From Duganella qianjiadongensis (GTDB lineage Bacteria; Pseudomonadota; Gammaproteobacteria; Burkholderiales; Burkholderiaceae_D): DNA of 64,000 nucleotides. The notes beneath the pieces are model-generated. The model was not told where the DNA came from. It was given only the letters and a program-made list of their open reading frames with translations, and did no database searches. Below are positions 43,410-51,782 of this stretch, one piece after another. The stretch is taken from positions 496,001 to 560,000 of the forward strand of contig NZ_WWCM01000002.1 in the NCBI RefSeq assembly GCF_009857915.1. Direction: 5' to 3'. The first letter of the stretch is position 1, and each line of letters opens with the position of its first letter. The translations under genes and the position numbers were made by a program.

Positions 43410-43769
43410 TCAGCGCAGGCTGGCCAGCATAGCCTGCACCTCGTCGTGTGCAGCCTGCCAGCCCACTTCCTGCAGGCGCGGCGCGCAATGGGCGCAGCCC
43501 TCGAACGGATTGCACAGGTGCTGCAGATCGATAAAGTGCTTGCCCGCTACCGGCTTGCCGGCATAGCTATCCACCGTCACGGGGTGGGAACGGGGCGTGA
43601 CGGCCGCAATGGCCGGTACAAAATCGGCGCCGCCGGGCGGCAGCCAGCGGGCGAATGGCTCGGTGGCCTTTCCGTCCGGTACATACCACGACTTGCGCTC
43701 GCCATTCCAGCGTGCACCGAGCGCTTTGGCTTCATCCTTTTCCGCAAACGGAACTTTTAAAAACATCAT
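43410..43769 (-). CDS. DUF5710-domain protein
   Basis: The protein has 119 residues. The N-terminal 45 residues match the DUF5710 motif: LKVPFAEKDEAKALGARWNG, then SWYVPDGKATEPFARWLP, a module often attached to DNA-processing proteins such as primase-like or nuclease enzymes. The C-terminal half contains HFIDLQHLCNPFEGCAHCAP with three cysteines and a His that could bind metal. It starts with two Met codons. It is directly followed by the methyltransferase gene. Function is not known. Confidence 0.78.
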   Translation of the reverse strand: MMFLKVPFAEKDEAKALGARWNGERKSWYVPDGKATEPFARWLPPGGADFVPAIAAVTPRSHPVTVDSYAGKPVAGKHFIDLQHLCNPFEGCAHCAPRLQEVGWQAAHDEVQAMLASLR

Positions 43770-43925
43770 GACGACAACTCCTCTTTACTCCGCCATTTTA
43801 CTCTGCCTGCGCCCGCCGCTGCGGCAAACTGCCCCAGCCCCGTTATCTCCGTAATCGCCGTCATCCACGCTACAATAGCGGCTTGCAAGCAAACGCGCCG
43901 CAGGGCCAGCCTGTCCCCGAACACC

Positions 43926-44546
43926 ATGTCTATTATCGAACCGATCACCCTCACCGTCGCCGAACTGGCCGCCCGCTGGCAGCAGAGCGAAGCGGCTATT
44001 CTCGCTAGCGGCCTGCCCATGTATTTCTACTTCGACGGACTGGTATTCGAATTCGGCGACAAATGGCACCGCCATCATGGCGAGCTGCAGGAAGCGCGCA
44101 ACCTCGAAGCGCAACAGGCGCGCCAGAGCACCGTCGATCTCGACATCCAGCGGCAGAATCTGCACCGGCGCGGCCTGCTCAAGCTGACCCAGTGGGAAGC
44201 CCCGCTGGACGACGACGCGCTGGCCGCGCTGTATGCCGAGCAGGAGCACTTGATACAGGACATCAAACGCCTGCAGACGCTGCTCAAGGCGCGCAACGAA
44301 GAGCGCCAGCGCTTTGTGCGCAATGGCCTGCTGCGTGCCGCGCCGCGCACACTGCGCGAGATTGCCGCCCATGGCCACAGCAGCTTCCCCAACTTTGCCT
44401 TCATGCCGGCCAGTACCAGTATCGGCGCCGACGAAAAGATCAGCGCCGGCGCCGTGGTCGCGCTGGAGGACGGCTTCCCCGCCAAGACCCGCCTGAGCGC
44501 GGCCGATCTGGTGCTCTCCATGCACGACGTGCGCGGCAAGGAATAG
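43926..44546 (+). CDS. Conserved-looking cytoplasmic protein of unknown function
   Basis: The protein has 206 residues without signal or membrane segments. The N-terminus (TVAELAARWQQSEAAILASG) resembles a short helix-turn-helix or excisionase-like helical pair. The central part (QEARNLEAQQARQSTVDLDI to LQTLLKARNEERQRFV) is charged and likely coiled coil. The C-terminus is mixed. The family was not recognised. A TACAAT at 43871-43876 could be its -10 box. It is not in an obvious operon. Confidence 0.65.
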   Translation: MSIIEPITLTVAELAARWQQSEAAILASGLPMYFYFDGLVFEFGDKWHRHHGELQEARNLEAQQARQSTVDLDIQRQNLHRRGLLKLTQWEAPLDDDALAALYAEQEHLIQDIKRLQTLLKARNEERQRFVRNGLLRAAPRTLREIAAHGHSSFPNFAFMPASTSIGADEKISAGAVVALEDGFPAKTRLSAADLVLSMHDVRGKE

Positions 44547-44636
44547 TCGCCGCGCTGCTGCACTGGCCCGGTGTGGCGAGCTTGTGCTAGGCTAGCCCGA
44601 CATTTTTTGCCGTCATCGATGATCGGGGACTACGCC

Positions 44637-45344
44637 ATGCCAGTTTCACGTCTGCACCAGTATGCGATTGCCGCCAGCGTTGCACTGGCCATACTCGGCT
44701 CCACGCTGGGCGGCGCGACCATCTGGTTGCACTACTTTGCCAAGCCGCTGGCCACCTTGCTGATCGCCGCGCTGGTCTGGCGCCAGCACGCCCCCCGGCA
44801 TGAAGCTTATCGCCGCGCGCTGCTGGCAGGGCTGGCTTTTTCGTGGCTGGGCGATGTGCTGCTCATGCTGCCCAGAGAGGTGCTGGCGGCGGGCTTCGAA
44901 CTGGGCCTCGCGGCCTTCCTGCTGGCCCACCTGTGCTACCTGCGCGCGCTCACGCGCGATGCGCGCTGGGCCCGTCCGCTCTGGCCTTTGCTGCTACTGC
45001 TGCTGGTGGGTTGCCTCAACCTGGCCGTGCTCTGGCCCGGCATAGGCGCCGCGCTGCGGCCCCCCGTGCTGGCGTATATGCTGTGTCTCGTTGCCATGAG
45101 TGCCCAGGCCATCGCCCGTGCCCGCAGTCTGGCCACGCCGGCCAGCACTAGCGCAGCAGCGGGAGGCCTGCTATTCCTCAGTTCCGACACGCTGCTGGCC
45201 TATAACAAATTCCACGCGCCGCTACCCGCTTCCGCCCTGCTGGTGCTAGGCACCTATTATGCAGCGCTATATCTGCTGGCACGCTCGCTGCCCGTCGCGG
45301 TAACCGCCTCGCCAGCCGGCCTGACATCCAGCAGCAGCACGTAA
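44637..45344 (+). CDS. YhhN/TMEM86-family membrane protein (lysoplasmalogenase-like)
   Basis: The protein has 235 residues from ATG 44637, which has a good ribosome site (GGGGA at 44626-44630). Eight predicted helices show the family pattern: KPLATLLIAALVW, AGLAFSWLGDVLLMLP and GLLFLSSDTLLAYNKF, with the conserved acidic residues in SWLGD and SSD. Eukaryotic TMEM86 proteins cleave the vinyl ether of lysoplasmalogens; the bacterial role is uncertain. Its last 88 bases overlap the convergent Na/Pi cotransporter gene. Confidence 0.85.
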   Translation: MPVSRLHQYAIAASVALAILGSTLGGATIWLHYFAKPLATLLIAALVWRQHAPRHEAYRRALLAGLAFSWLGDVLLMLPREVLAAGFELGLAAFLLAHLCYLRALTRDARWARPLWPLLLLLLVGCLNLAVLWPGIGAALRPPVLAYMLCLVAMSAQAIARARSLATPASTSAAAGGLLFLSSDTLLAYNKFHAPLPASALLVLGTYYAALYLLARSLPVAVTASPAGLTSSSST

Positions 45345-46903
45345 CGGCGCAGCAGCCAGACACTGCGCTCGAACAGGCCGGTCGCCGAGAACACTGCCTG
45401 CTGCACCTCGGCGGCCACCCCGCCGCCCTGCAGGCGGCGGCGTATCGCATCCATCAGTTCCGAGCGGTCGTGGGTCAGCATGCGCAGCATTTCCAGATCG
45501 GCTGCCGCCGGTGCTGCCGCCACTTCGGCCAGCGTTTCCAGCATCATGTGCAGGCTTTCCACCATACTGTCGATCAGGCCGCGCACCTCGCCCATGCGGG
45601 CCGGATCGCCGATAGTCTTGTCGAGTTCCGCCAGCGCCTCCTGCAGATTGCCCAGCAGCTGGTTGCGGTCGCGCAGCACGATGGTCTGCTCCAGCACTTC
45701 GCGGCTATGGTTGCGGTCCGCCAGTTCGGTCAGGAATACGGCACACTCGCGCAGCACGCCGCCTTCCGCCGCCAGCAGTATATGCGCGGCCGGGCTGGTG
45801 CTCGACACCTCCTCGCGCACCGCATCGAGATAGGCCGGCAGGCTGGCCAGCAGACGCTGCTGCTCGCGCTCCACCAGCAGCAGCGCAGTCTCCGGTTCCA
45901 CCAGCGCTTCATCATTGATGTAGTGCGGCCGCCCCAGCGTTTCCTCCACCGACGGTGGCGCCAGCCGCTCGAGCAGCTGCAGCACAGGCGCGCGCAAGGC
46001 GCGCATGGCCAGATCGGAAGCAATCTGCAGCAGAATATAGATGGCCGCCAGCTGACCGGAAGGCCCCAGCCCCAGTTGCAGCATGGCGTGCTCCGCCAGC
46101 CCCTGCCCCGATAGCCAGTCCGCCGTCAGCAGGGCCAGCATCACGCCCACGCCGCTGGCCTTGAGCGCCACCTGATACAGCACCAGCTGGCGCGCACTGC
46201 CGGTCAGCTTGCCCGTCATCGATAGCGTGGCAAGACCGGAGCCCAGCCCCGCTCCCAGCACGATCATGGCGCCGCTACCGAATGGCAGCAGGCCCGCCGC
46301 CGCCATCGCCATCGCCACCACCGTCACCGTGGGCGACGACTGCACCAGCGCCGCGATGGCCGTGCCGATGGCGAAGCTCAGCAAAGGATAATGGCCGGCC
46401 ACCTGCATGGCATCCTTCAGCCAGGCCGTGTGTTTGAGGATGGCCGAGCCGGATTTGATGAAGTCGATGCCGAGGAATAGCAGCCCCAGTCCCAGCAAAG
46501 CACCGATGGCATGGCGGTAGCGCGCCGACTGGTCCAGATTCAGGTAGTAGGTGGTGCCGGTAATCCCGATCAGCAGCAGGATCAGCCAGTGCATATTCAG
46601 CGTGGCCATCAGAATCAGCACCGAGGTGCCCAGATTGGCCCAGCTGATCACGGGGAAGGCGCGGCGCTTGTCGATCGCGCCGGCGCTTACCAGCGCCACC
46701 ATCACGAAAGTCACCGCGTTCAGGCTCTGGATGATGGCGCCTGCGAGCAGGCCCAGTAGCGCCACTGAACCATTGCCGGACACCACGCGGGTGATCAGCA
46801 CGCGCATGCGCCGTCCGATCAGCTGCTTGACGTTGTTACTGAGCAGACGGATGCCGATGAAAAACAGCCCCAGTCCGGCGAATACGCTGGCAAAAATATC
46901 CAT
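45257..46903 (-). CDS. Na/Pi cotransporter with PhoU-like C-domain
   Basis: The protein has 548 residues from ATG 46903; a longer frame to 47044 runs into the STAS gene and is rejected. Two inverted Na/Pi repeats lie at about 1-145 and 160-300. The second keeps the signature AALVQSSPTVTVVAMAMAAA (Gln-Ser-Ser), while the first has IIQSLNAVTFVM, a degenerate Gln-Ser-Leu-Asn. A PhoU-like helical bundle covers about 340-540. Relatives import or export phosphate. It is the last gene of a five-gene operon with a phosphate-type binding protein and a partner-switching module. Confidence 0.88.
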   Translation of the reverse strand: MDIFASVFAGLGLFFIGIRLLSNNVKQLIGRRMRVLITRVVSGNGSVALLGLLAGAIIQSLNAVTFVMVALVSAGAIDKRRAFPVISWANLGTSVLILMATLNMHWLILLLIGITGTTYYLNLDQSARYRHAIGALLGLGLLFLGIDFIKSGSAILKHTAWLKDAMQVAGHYPLLSFAIGTAIAALVQSSPTVTVVAMAMAAAGLLPFGSGAMIVLGAGLGSGLATLSMTGKLTGSARQLVLYQVALKASGVGVMLALLTADWLSGQGLAEHAMLQLGLGPSGQLAAIYILLQIASDLAMRALRAPVLQLLERLAPPSVEETLGRPHYINDEALVEPETALLLVEREQQRLLASLPAYLDAVREEVSSTSPAAHILLAAEGGVLRECAVFLTELADRNHSREVLEQTIVLRDRNQLLGNLQEALAELDKTIGDPARMGEVRGLIDSMVESLHMMLETLAEVAAAPAAADLEMLRMLTHDRSELMDAIRRRLQGGGVAAEVQQAVFSATGLFERSVWLLRRYVLLLDVRPAGEAVTATGSERASRYSAA

Positions 46904-46929
46904 GCTGGCTAGCCCGGTTAGGCGTAGTG

Positions 46930-47280
46930 TCAGGCGCTGACGCGCAGCTGCTGCAGCGCGCCGGCAGCGTCGTCGGCCACATCGAGTATGCGCAGGAAGC
47001 CGCTGATTTCGAACACGTCGCGCACCTGCTGCTGCAAGCTGCACAGCACCAGCGCGCCCTGACTCTGCTTGGCGCGCTTGGCTGCCATCAGCACCACCCG
47101 CAGGCCGGCGCTGGAAATGTAGTCGAGCGCGCTGAAGTCCAGTAGCACGCGGCTGGCGGGCAGCGTGAACAGATCCTGCAGCGGTTTTTCGAAGCCGCTG
47201 GCCGTCGCGCTATCGAGCCGGCCGCTCAGGCGGACGGCGGCTGCGCCTTCGAGTTGGGATAATTCGTATTGGAAGCTCAT
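46930..47280 (-). CDS. STAS-domain anti-sigma factor antagonist
   Basis: The protein has 116 residues. The whole protein is a STAS domain (LSGRLDSATASGFEKPL), and the phospho-acceptor loop is LDFSALDYISSAGLRVVL with the conserved Ser before Ala-Gly-Leu. In partner-switching systems this Ser is phosphorylated by an anti-sigma kinase and dephosphorylated by a PP2C phosphatase; both activities are encoded in the adjacent gene upstream. The final target (sigma factor, cyclase or transporter) is not visible. Confidence 0.92.
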   Translation of the reverse strand: MSFQYELSQLEGAAAVRLSGRLDSATASGFEKPLQDLFTLPASRVLLDFSALDYISSAGLRVVLMAAKRAKQSQGALVLCSLQQQVRDVFEISGFLRILDVADDAAGALQQLRVSA

Positions 47281-47327
47281 GATAGGTCCTCGGCAGGTAG
47301 TCGGTTCGGGGGAGTTCTGGGGGCGCT

Positions 47328-49739
47328 TCAGGTGCGCAGGGTTTTCAGCAGTACGATCAGATTGCCGCTGCCGTCGAAGTAGGCGCGCGCATCATCCATC
47401 AGGGTCTTCACCAGATGCACGCCCAGACCGCCGATCGGACGGGCATCCAGATCGCCATCCAGATCGGGTGCCGGCGCTTCGGCAAACGGATCGAACGGCG
47501 GTGCATCATCTTTCAGGATGATCTCCAGCCATTCATCGGAAATGCTCATGCGTACATGGATCACCCGGTCCGGCGCACTTTCGAGGCCATACTGTATGGT
47601 GTTGGTGACCAGTTCTTCCAGACAGAGATTGGCGGCAAACGCCAGGTCGCTGCGCTCCGGCAGCGCCGTATTCACCGCCTCGGCCAGCTGGGCGATTTCG
47701 TCCACCCGCGACGGCAGGTCATATTCCAGCAGCAGGCGTTTGTTATGCAGGACGATAGGTGTTGTATCCATCAGGGGGACTCCCGGTTTTCGTCTGAGCA
47801 CCAGACAGGTCAGATCATCGGACGCTTCCGCGCCATTCACGAAACAGGCTACATCGCGCACCAGACTGGCTACCGTGGCGGCGGCACTGCTTTCATTGCT
47901 GCTGCCGAACCACTGCAGCAGGCGGTCATCGCCATAGGCTTCGCCCGCTGCAGAGAAGGCTTCCGTCACGCCGTCGGTGTACAGCAGCAGCGCTTCACCG
48001 GCCGCCAGCGTGGCATGCTGGTCGGTGTACGCCAGTGCCGGCATCCAGCCCAGCGCTACATCCATCATGCAGGGCAAGGCGGTCACTGTGCCATCGGCAG
48101 AACGCCGCAGCGGCGGCGGATGGCCCGCGCTGGCATACACCAGCGACCCATCCTGCGGGTTGTAGATGGCGTAGCAGGCCGTCACGAACAGTTCCATGGG
48201 GTTGCGTTCGCACAGCAGGTCATTGGCGGCGGCCAGCACCCTGGCCGGGGCGTCACCAGTCATCGCCAGATCAAGCAGCACCGTGCGCGAGACCGCCATG
48301 AAGAAGGCCGCCCCCACGCCCTTGCCCGAGACGTCGGCCACCAGCACACCGCAGCGGCCGTCCGCCAGCGGGAAGCAGTCATAGAAATCGCCGCCCAGTT
48401 CGCGCGCCGGATACATGGCCGCATGCACCGCCCAGTCATCCTCGGCCGGGAAGTGCTGCGGCAGTATGGCCAGCTGCATGGCACGCGCCAGATCAAGTTC
48501 TTCCTGCACCCGTTCACCGGCAGCACGCAGCGCCTCGTTCTTCTCCGCCAGTTCCCAGGTACGCGCTGCTACCTGCTCTTCCAGTTCGCGTTCGCGTGAT
48601 TCGTTCTGCTCGCGCACCACTTCCAGCAGGCCGGCAAACTCGCTGGCCACCGTGTTGAAGTTATTCGCCACCAGCACCAGCTCGTCGCGCGTATCGATAT
48701 GGATGCGGGTATCGAGCCGGCCCGCGCAGAACGACTGCGTGCCTTCCGACAGGCTGCGCAGCGAACGCAGGGTGGACAGGTAAATACCGGCGAACAGATA
48801 GGCGATGGCTGCGATCACGGCCACCAGTATCAGCGCGACGATGATCTGCGACTGCTGCAGGCGGGCGATGCGCGCTGCCAGAAATTCGTCGGCATCGCCT
48901 GCGGTGGCTTCCAGCAGCTCGCGCGCGGCCTGCAGATTGTCGGTGGCCAGTGCGCGCAGTTCGTTGACGCTGGCGGGCGCATCCAGCGTTTTGTCGGCCG
49001 CATCCTGCTGGCGCGCGATATTGGCCAGGAACTGGCTCAGCGGCTGCTGCAGCCGCTGAGCCGGACCGTGCAACGCCGCCAGCTGCGACAGGCCGGCCTT
49101 GAGATTGGCTACGGATTCGCTCAGCACCACTTGCGCGCCCAGCGCATACGAGGCCATATCGTCCGAGCTGAAGGTGAGCGCATCCTGCTGGCGCGCCAGC
49201 GTTTCCGCTACCAGCGGCAGGCGGTTGGCCAGCATGTCGAAGGTGGCATCGAGCTCGCCATCGACATTGAGCCGGTGGCTGCGCGCATCTTCGCGCATCA
49301 GTCCCAGCACCGCATTGATGCTGCCCGTCAGCGCCACAAAACGCTGGCGCCGGTCCCCCGACTGGGCAATGCTCTGTACCTGCAGCCAGCTGCTGCGCAC
49401 GCGCGCCGCTGCCTCCTGTGCAGCGCCGCGGTATTCGGCGAGCATCAAGCGGGCCATGCTGCTGTCCAGCGCCTGCCAGTCGGGCCGGTCCAGCGGTGCC
49501 AGCACCGCGGCGCTGCGCGCGTTCACCAGCGCATACAGCACTTGCGCCTGCGCCCGATAGGCTACCAGGCCTTCGCGCTCGCTGCGCGCCAGCTCGATAT
49601 CGCTGCCCACTTTGCGCAGCAACGGTGTGCACAATAAGGCCAGCGCCAGCAGCACCACCGCACCGATCAGCGCGTACTTGCGCTTGAAGCTCAGGCGGCT
49701 GGACAGCCAGACGGTGGGAGCCAGAAAATGACTCAGCAT
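47328..49739 (-). CDS. Membrane HAMP-PP2C(SpoIIE)-HATPase partner-switching regulator
   Basis: The protein has 803 residues from ATG 49739. One helix near 25-45, an extracytoplasmic helical sensor (about 46-310), a second helix, HAMP (about 330-385) and a coiled coil lead to the SpoIIE-type PP2C phosphatase (about 420-625). The metal residues are intact: RELGGDFYDCF, VADVSGKGVGAAF, LLYTDGVTEAF and ASDDLTCLV. The last 150 residues are an anti-sigma-type serine kinase ATPase (LCLEELVTNTIQYG, GGLGVHLVKTLMD). One protein therefore could both phosphorylate and dephosphorylate the STAS partner, as in HsbR/HsbA-like systems. Confidence 0.92.
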   Translation of the reverse strand: MLSHFLAPTVWLSSRLSFKRKYALIGAVVLLALALLCTPLLRKVGSDIELARSEREGLVAYRAQAQVLYALVNARSAAVLAPLDRPDWQALDSSMARLMLAEYRGAAQEAAARVRSSWLQVQSIAQSGDRRQRFVALTGSINAVLGLMREDARSHRLNVDGELDATFDMLANRLPLVAETLARQQDALTFSSDDMASYALGAQVVLSESVANLKAGLSQLAALHGPAQRLQQPLSQFLANIARQQDAADKTLDAPASVNELRALATDNLQAARELLEATAGDADEFLAARIARLQQSQIIVALILVAVIAAIAYLFAGIYLSTLRSLRSLSEGTQSFCAGRLDTRIHIDTRDELVLVANNFNTVASEFAGLLEVVREQNESRERELEEQVAARTWELAEKNEALRAAGERVQEELDLARAMQLAILPQHFPAEDDWAVHAAMYPARELGGDFYDCFPLADGRCGVLVADVSGKGVGAAFFMAVSRTVLLDLAMTGDAPARVLAAANDLLCERNPMELFVTACYAIYNPQDGSLVYASAGHPPPLRRSADGTVTALPCMMDVALGWMPALAYTDQHATLAAGEALLLYTDGVTEAFSAAGEAYGDDRLLQWFGSSNESSAAATVASLVRDVACFVNGAEASDDLTCLVLRRKPGVPLMDTTPIVLHNKRLLLEYDLPSRVDEIAQLAEAVNTALPERSDLAFAANLCLEELVTNTIQYGLESAPDRVIHVRMSISDEWLEIILKDDAPPFDPFAEAPAPDLDGDLDARPIGGLGVHLVKTLMDDARAYFDGSGNLIVLLKTLRT

Positions 49740-49751
49740 GGTGCGGCGCAA

Positions 49752-50177
49752 TCAGGGTGTCGTTTCAAGGACCACTTTCAGCGGCGGCGCCACCTGCTTT
49801 TTGTTGATGTAGCCAATCGCGCCCGGCGTGGCCTGTACCAGCTTGCTCACTTCCTCGGCGCTATCGGCCTGCTTGGGCGGAAAGCCCATACCGGTAAAGC
49901 TCTGGCGCGCCCAGTAGGCTCGCACCTGGCCGGGGCTGCGTCCGGTCACCTTGCTATAGAACTCGGCGCGCAGCGGCGCACCTTCGCGGATATCGATAGG
50001 CTGCACCGGTTTGCCATCAGGCCAGGTCTGTACCTGCTTGAGGAACATCTGGGTGGCCTGATCGGAATTGATCTTTTCCACGGCAGTGTCGCGGTTGACC
50101 ACCACCACGACCTGCGCCTGGGCCCAGCTGCAGGCCAGCAGCAGGCAGCTGATCAGAGAGTACTGTGCTATGCGCAT
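49752..50177 (-). CDS. Small periplasmic phosphate-type binding protein
   Basis: The protein has 141 residues with a signal peptide (YSLISCLLLACSWAQA). The mature part is a short PstS-like fold: VVVNRDTAVEKINSDQATQM, then FLKQVQTWPDGKPVQPIDI and QATPGAIGYINKKQ near the end, the usual pattern of single-domain phosphate-binding relatives (about half the length of PstS). It is too small to be a full ABC substrate protein and may act as a ligand sensor for the membrane phosphatase encoded 12 bases downstream. No pst genes are in the window. Confidence 0.82.
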   Translation of the reverse strand: MRIAQYSLISCLLLACSWAQAQVVVVVNRDTAVEKINSDQATQMFLKQVQTWPDGKPVQPIDIREGAPLRAEFYSKVTGRSPGQVRAYWARQSFTGMGFPPKQADSAEEVSKLVQATPGAIGYINKKQVAPPLKVVLETTP

Positions 50178-50187
50178 GATGCGACCT

Positions 50188-51534
50188 TCAGAAAACGAAA
50201 TCGAGCGACACAGTGAACAGGTTCACGGCCGGACGGATAGGCAGGTGGGACACGGCAAAGTAGCCGGGGGCATAAGCGCCGGGTGTCTTCAGATGGTCAT
50301 ACTGGAGTTTCAGCGCCATATTGCCGCGGAAGTCGTAGCGCACGCCGGCACTGATGGAGCGGGTGGAGAGATCGGCATAGCGCGCTGCCTGATCCAGCCC
50401 GCCCTTGAGTTGCGCCAGTGCGCCATCGAGCGCAGGATCGAGCCCGGTGGGTGCCAGCGCCGAGGTATCGAGCGCCGCACTGGCGCGGCGCTGGCGTGCC
50501 AGCGATACATACGGTGTAATCTCGTCGAAGCTGCGCGCCAGCGTGAACTGGTAGCCGTGGTATTTGCCCACCATGGCGGAGCGCGAATCGAGCCGCGTGG
50601 CTTCGCCCAGCAGGCGCCAGTCGCCGGCATTGGCGTCGAAGCCCACACTGGTGTATAGCGGACGGCTATCGAACGGAGCGGCCAGCGCGCGTATGCCCTG
50701 CGCCTTGGCCTGCAAGCCGGCGCCTAGCCCAGCCGGCAGGAAGGGATAGTCCGCAGCAGCCTGCAGCGCGCCGGCAAACTGCGCGGTCGCACCGTTAATC
50801 TGGCTGACCTGCGGCGAGCGCATGGTGTAGCTGCCGATCAGGCTGTGCGAAGCGCGCAGGATCAGATTCGGCAAAGTGGCGCTCACGGCCAGCCCGCGGA
50901 TGTGGCGCAGACTGGCATCGGCCGCCTGCACGGGAGCGAGATTGTAGAAGCGGTGATGGTAATCGGACTGGCCGTAATAGGCCTGCGCCAGCACGGCGGT
51001 ATCGCCGAAATTGTGGCGCCACTGCAGATCGGCGCCATCCAGCGAAGCCACGCTGTTGACGGTGCCGTACAGCGGCAGCGCAGGACGGGCCATCAGATAG
51101 GCATAGCCGATTTCCACTACATCCGAATCGAAGTACAGCGGGCTGCGGATACGCCCCCCGCGTACGGCAAAGTCGTTGCTGATCTGCTGGCGCAGATAGG
51201 CCATGCGCAGCGCCGGCGACAGATCGTCGCCCGCCCGTGCTACGCCCTGCAGCACGAAGGCGGTATTCTCGCCGGCCTGCCATTCCAGCTGCAGCCCCAG
51301 TACGGAATCCAGATTGGCCGACCAGCCCTGTCCGGCAGGCCGCTTCTGCGCGCTGGAGAATATCGCACCGGCATCGTGGTTGTCATTGTGGGTAAAACCC
51401 AGTGTGCCGAAACCGGATAGGCGCAGCGCTGGTGCATCAGCTTCGTCAGCGCGGGCAGTGGCCAGCGCACCGGCCAGCAGCAAGGCCAGCGCCAGCGACT
51501 GGCGGCGTGTAGGAGTCAGGAAAAAAGTGGTCAT
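50188..51534 (-). CDS. Outer-membrane porin-like beta-barrel protein
   Basis: The protein has 448 residues from ATG 51534, directly before a signal peptide (LALALLLAGALATARA). The mature sequence alternates short amphipathic strands and turns and ends in a typical outer-membrane C-terminus (NLFTVSLDFVF, terminal Phe). FAVRGGRIRSPLYFDSDVVE is a recognisable conserved segment of a porin family often found next to small phosphate-type binding proteins. It is the first gene of the operon, with a 10-base gap to the binding protein. Possible phosphate or anion channel; specificity is inferred. Confidence 0.8.
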   Translation of the reverse strand: MTTFFLTPTRRQSLALALLLAGALATARADEADAPALRLSGFGTLGFTHNDNHDAGAIFSSAQKRPAGQGWSANLDSVLGLQLEWQAGENTAFVLQGVARAGDDLSPALRMAYLRQQISNDFAVRGGRIRSPLYFDSDVVEIGYAYLMARPALPLYGTVNSVASLDGADLQWRHNFGDTAVLAQAYYGQSDYHHRFYNLAPVQAADASLRHIRGLAVSATLPNLILRASHSLIGSYTMRSPQVSQINGATAQFAGALQAAADYPFLPAGLGAGLQAKAQGIRALAAPFDSRPLYTSVGFDANAGDWRLLGEATRLDSRSAMVGKYHGYQFTLARSFDEITPYVSLARQRRASAALDTSALAPTGLDPALDGALAQLKGGLDQAARYADLSTRSISAGVRYDFRGNMALKLQYDHLKTPGAYAPGYFAVSHLPIRPAVNLFTVSLDFVF

Positions 51535-51655
51535 CGCGCTTGCAGTCGGTGGTGGTTCCATGCGGGCCGCGCCGGCAACACGCACGCACCCGCCCTCAAC
51601 GCAGTCCGCCGGGGCACTGCGTCACTTGATGATAAAATATCCTAATTGCATTAAA

Positions 51656-51661
51656 TATAAT
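51656..51661 (+). promoter_or_regulatory. Candidate -10 box between porin operon and BTAD regulator
   Basis: TATAAT in an AT-rich stretch of the 248-base divergent gap. If used for the regulator gene, transcription would start near 51668, just before the 11-base repeats. The -35 is not clear, so the strand is tentative. Confidence 0.3.
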
Positions 51662-51680
51662 TTTGATCGTAACAAGCCAG

Positions 51681-51724
51681 CGTAAACTGGACGTAAACTG
51701 AACGCTAGCTGAACGTTAGCTGCG
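51681..51724 (+). repeat. Four tandem 11-bp repeats, likely operator
   Basis: CGTAAACTGGA, CGTAAACTGAA, CGCTAGCTGAA and CGTTAGCTGCG follow one another without gaps. Seen as heptamers, CTG(G/A)ACG recurs at 51687, 51698 and 51709, with a weaker CTGCGGC at 51720, always with 4-base spacers. One repeat per helical turn is the layout bound by OmpR-type winged helices, including those of SARP/BTAD regulators. The array ends 58 bases before the BTAD gene. Confidence 0.7.
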
Positions 51725-51782
51725 GCCCACGCTGCCACCTGGCGATGCTCTGACAACCAACCACCCGACCCGCGCCATCACC

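Noticed and set aside
51681-51726. Pho box in the BTAD upstream region
   Set aside because: The heptamers begin CTG at 11-base spacing like PhoB sites, but the core is (G/A)AC instead of TCA in every copy, so a different OmpR-type protein is more likely.
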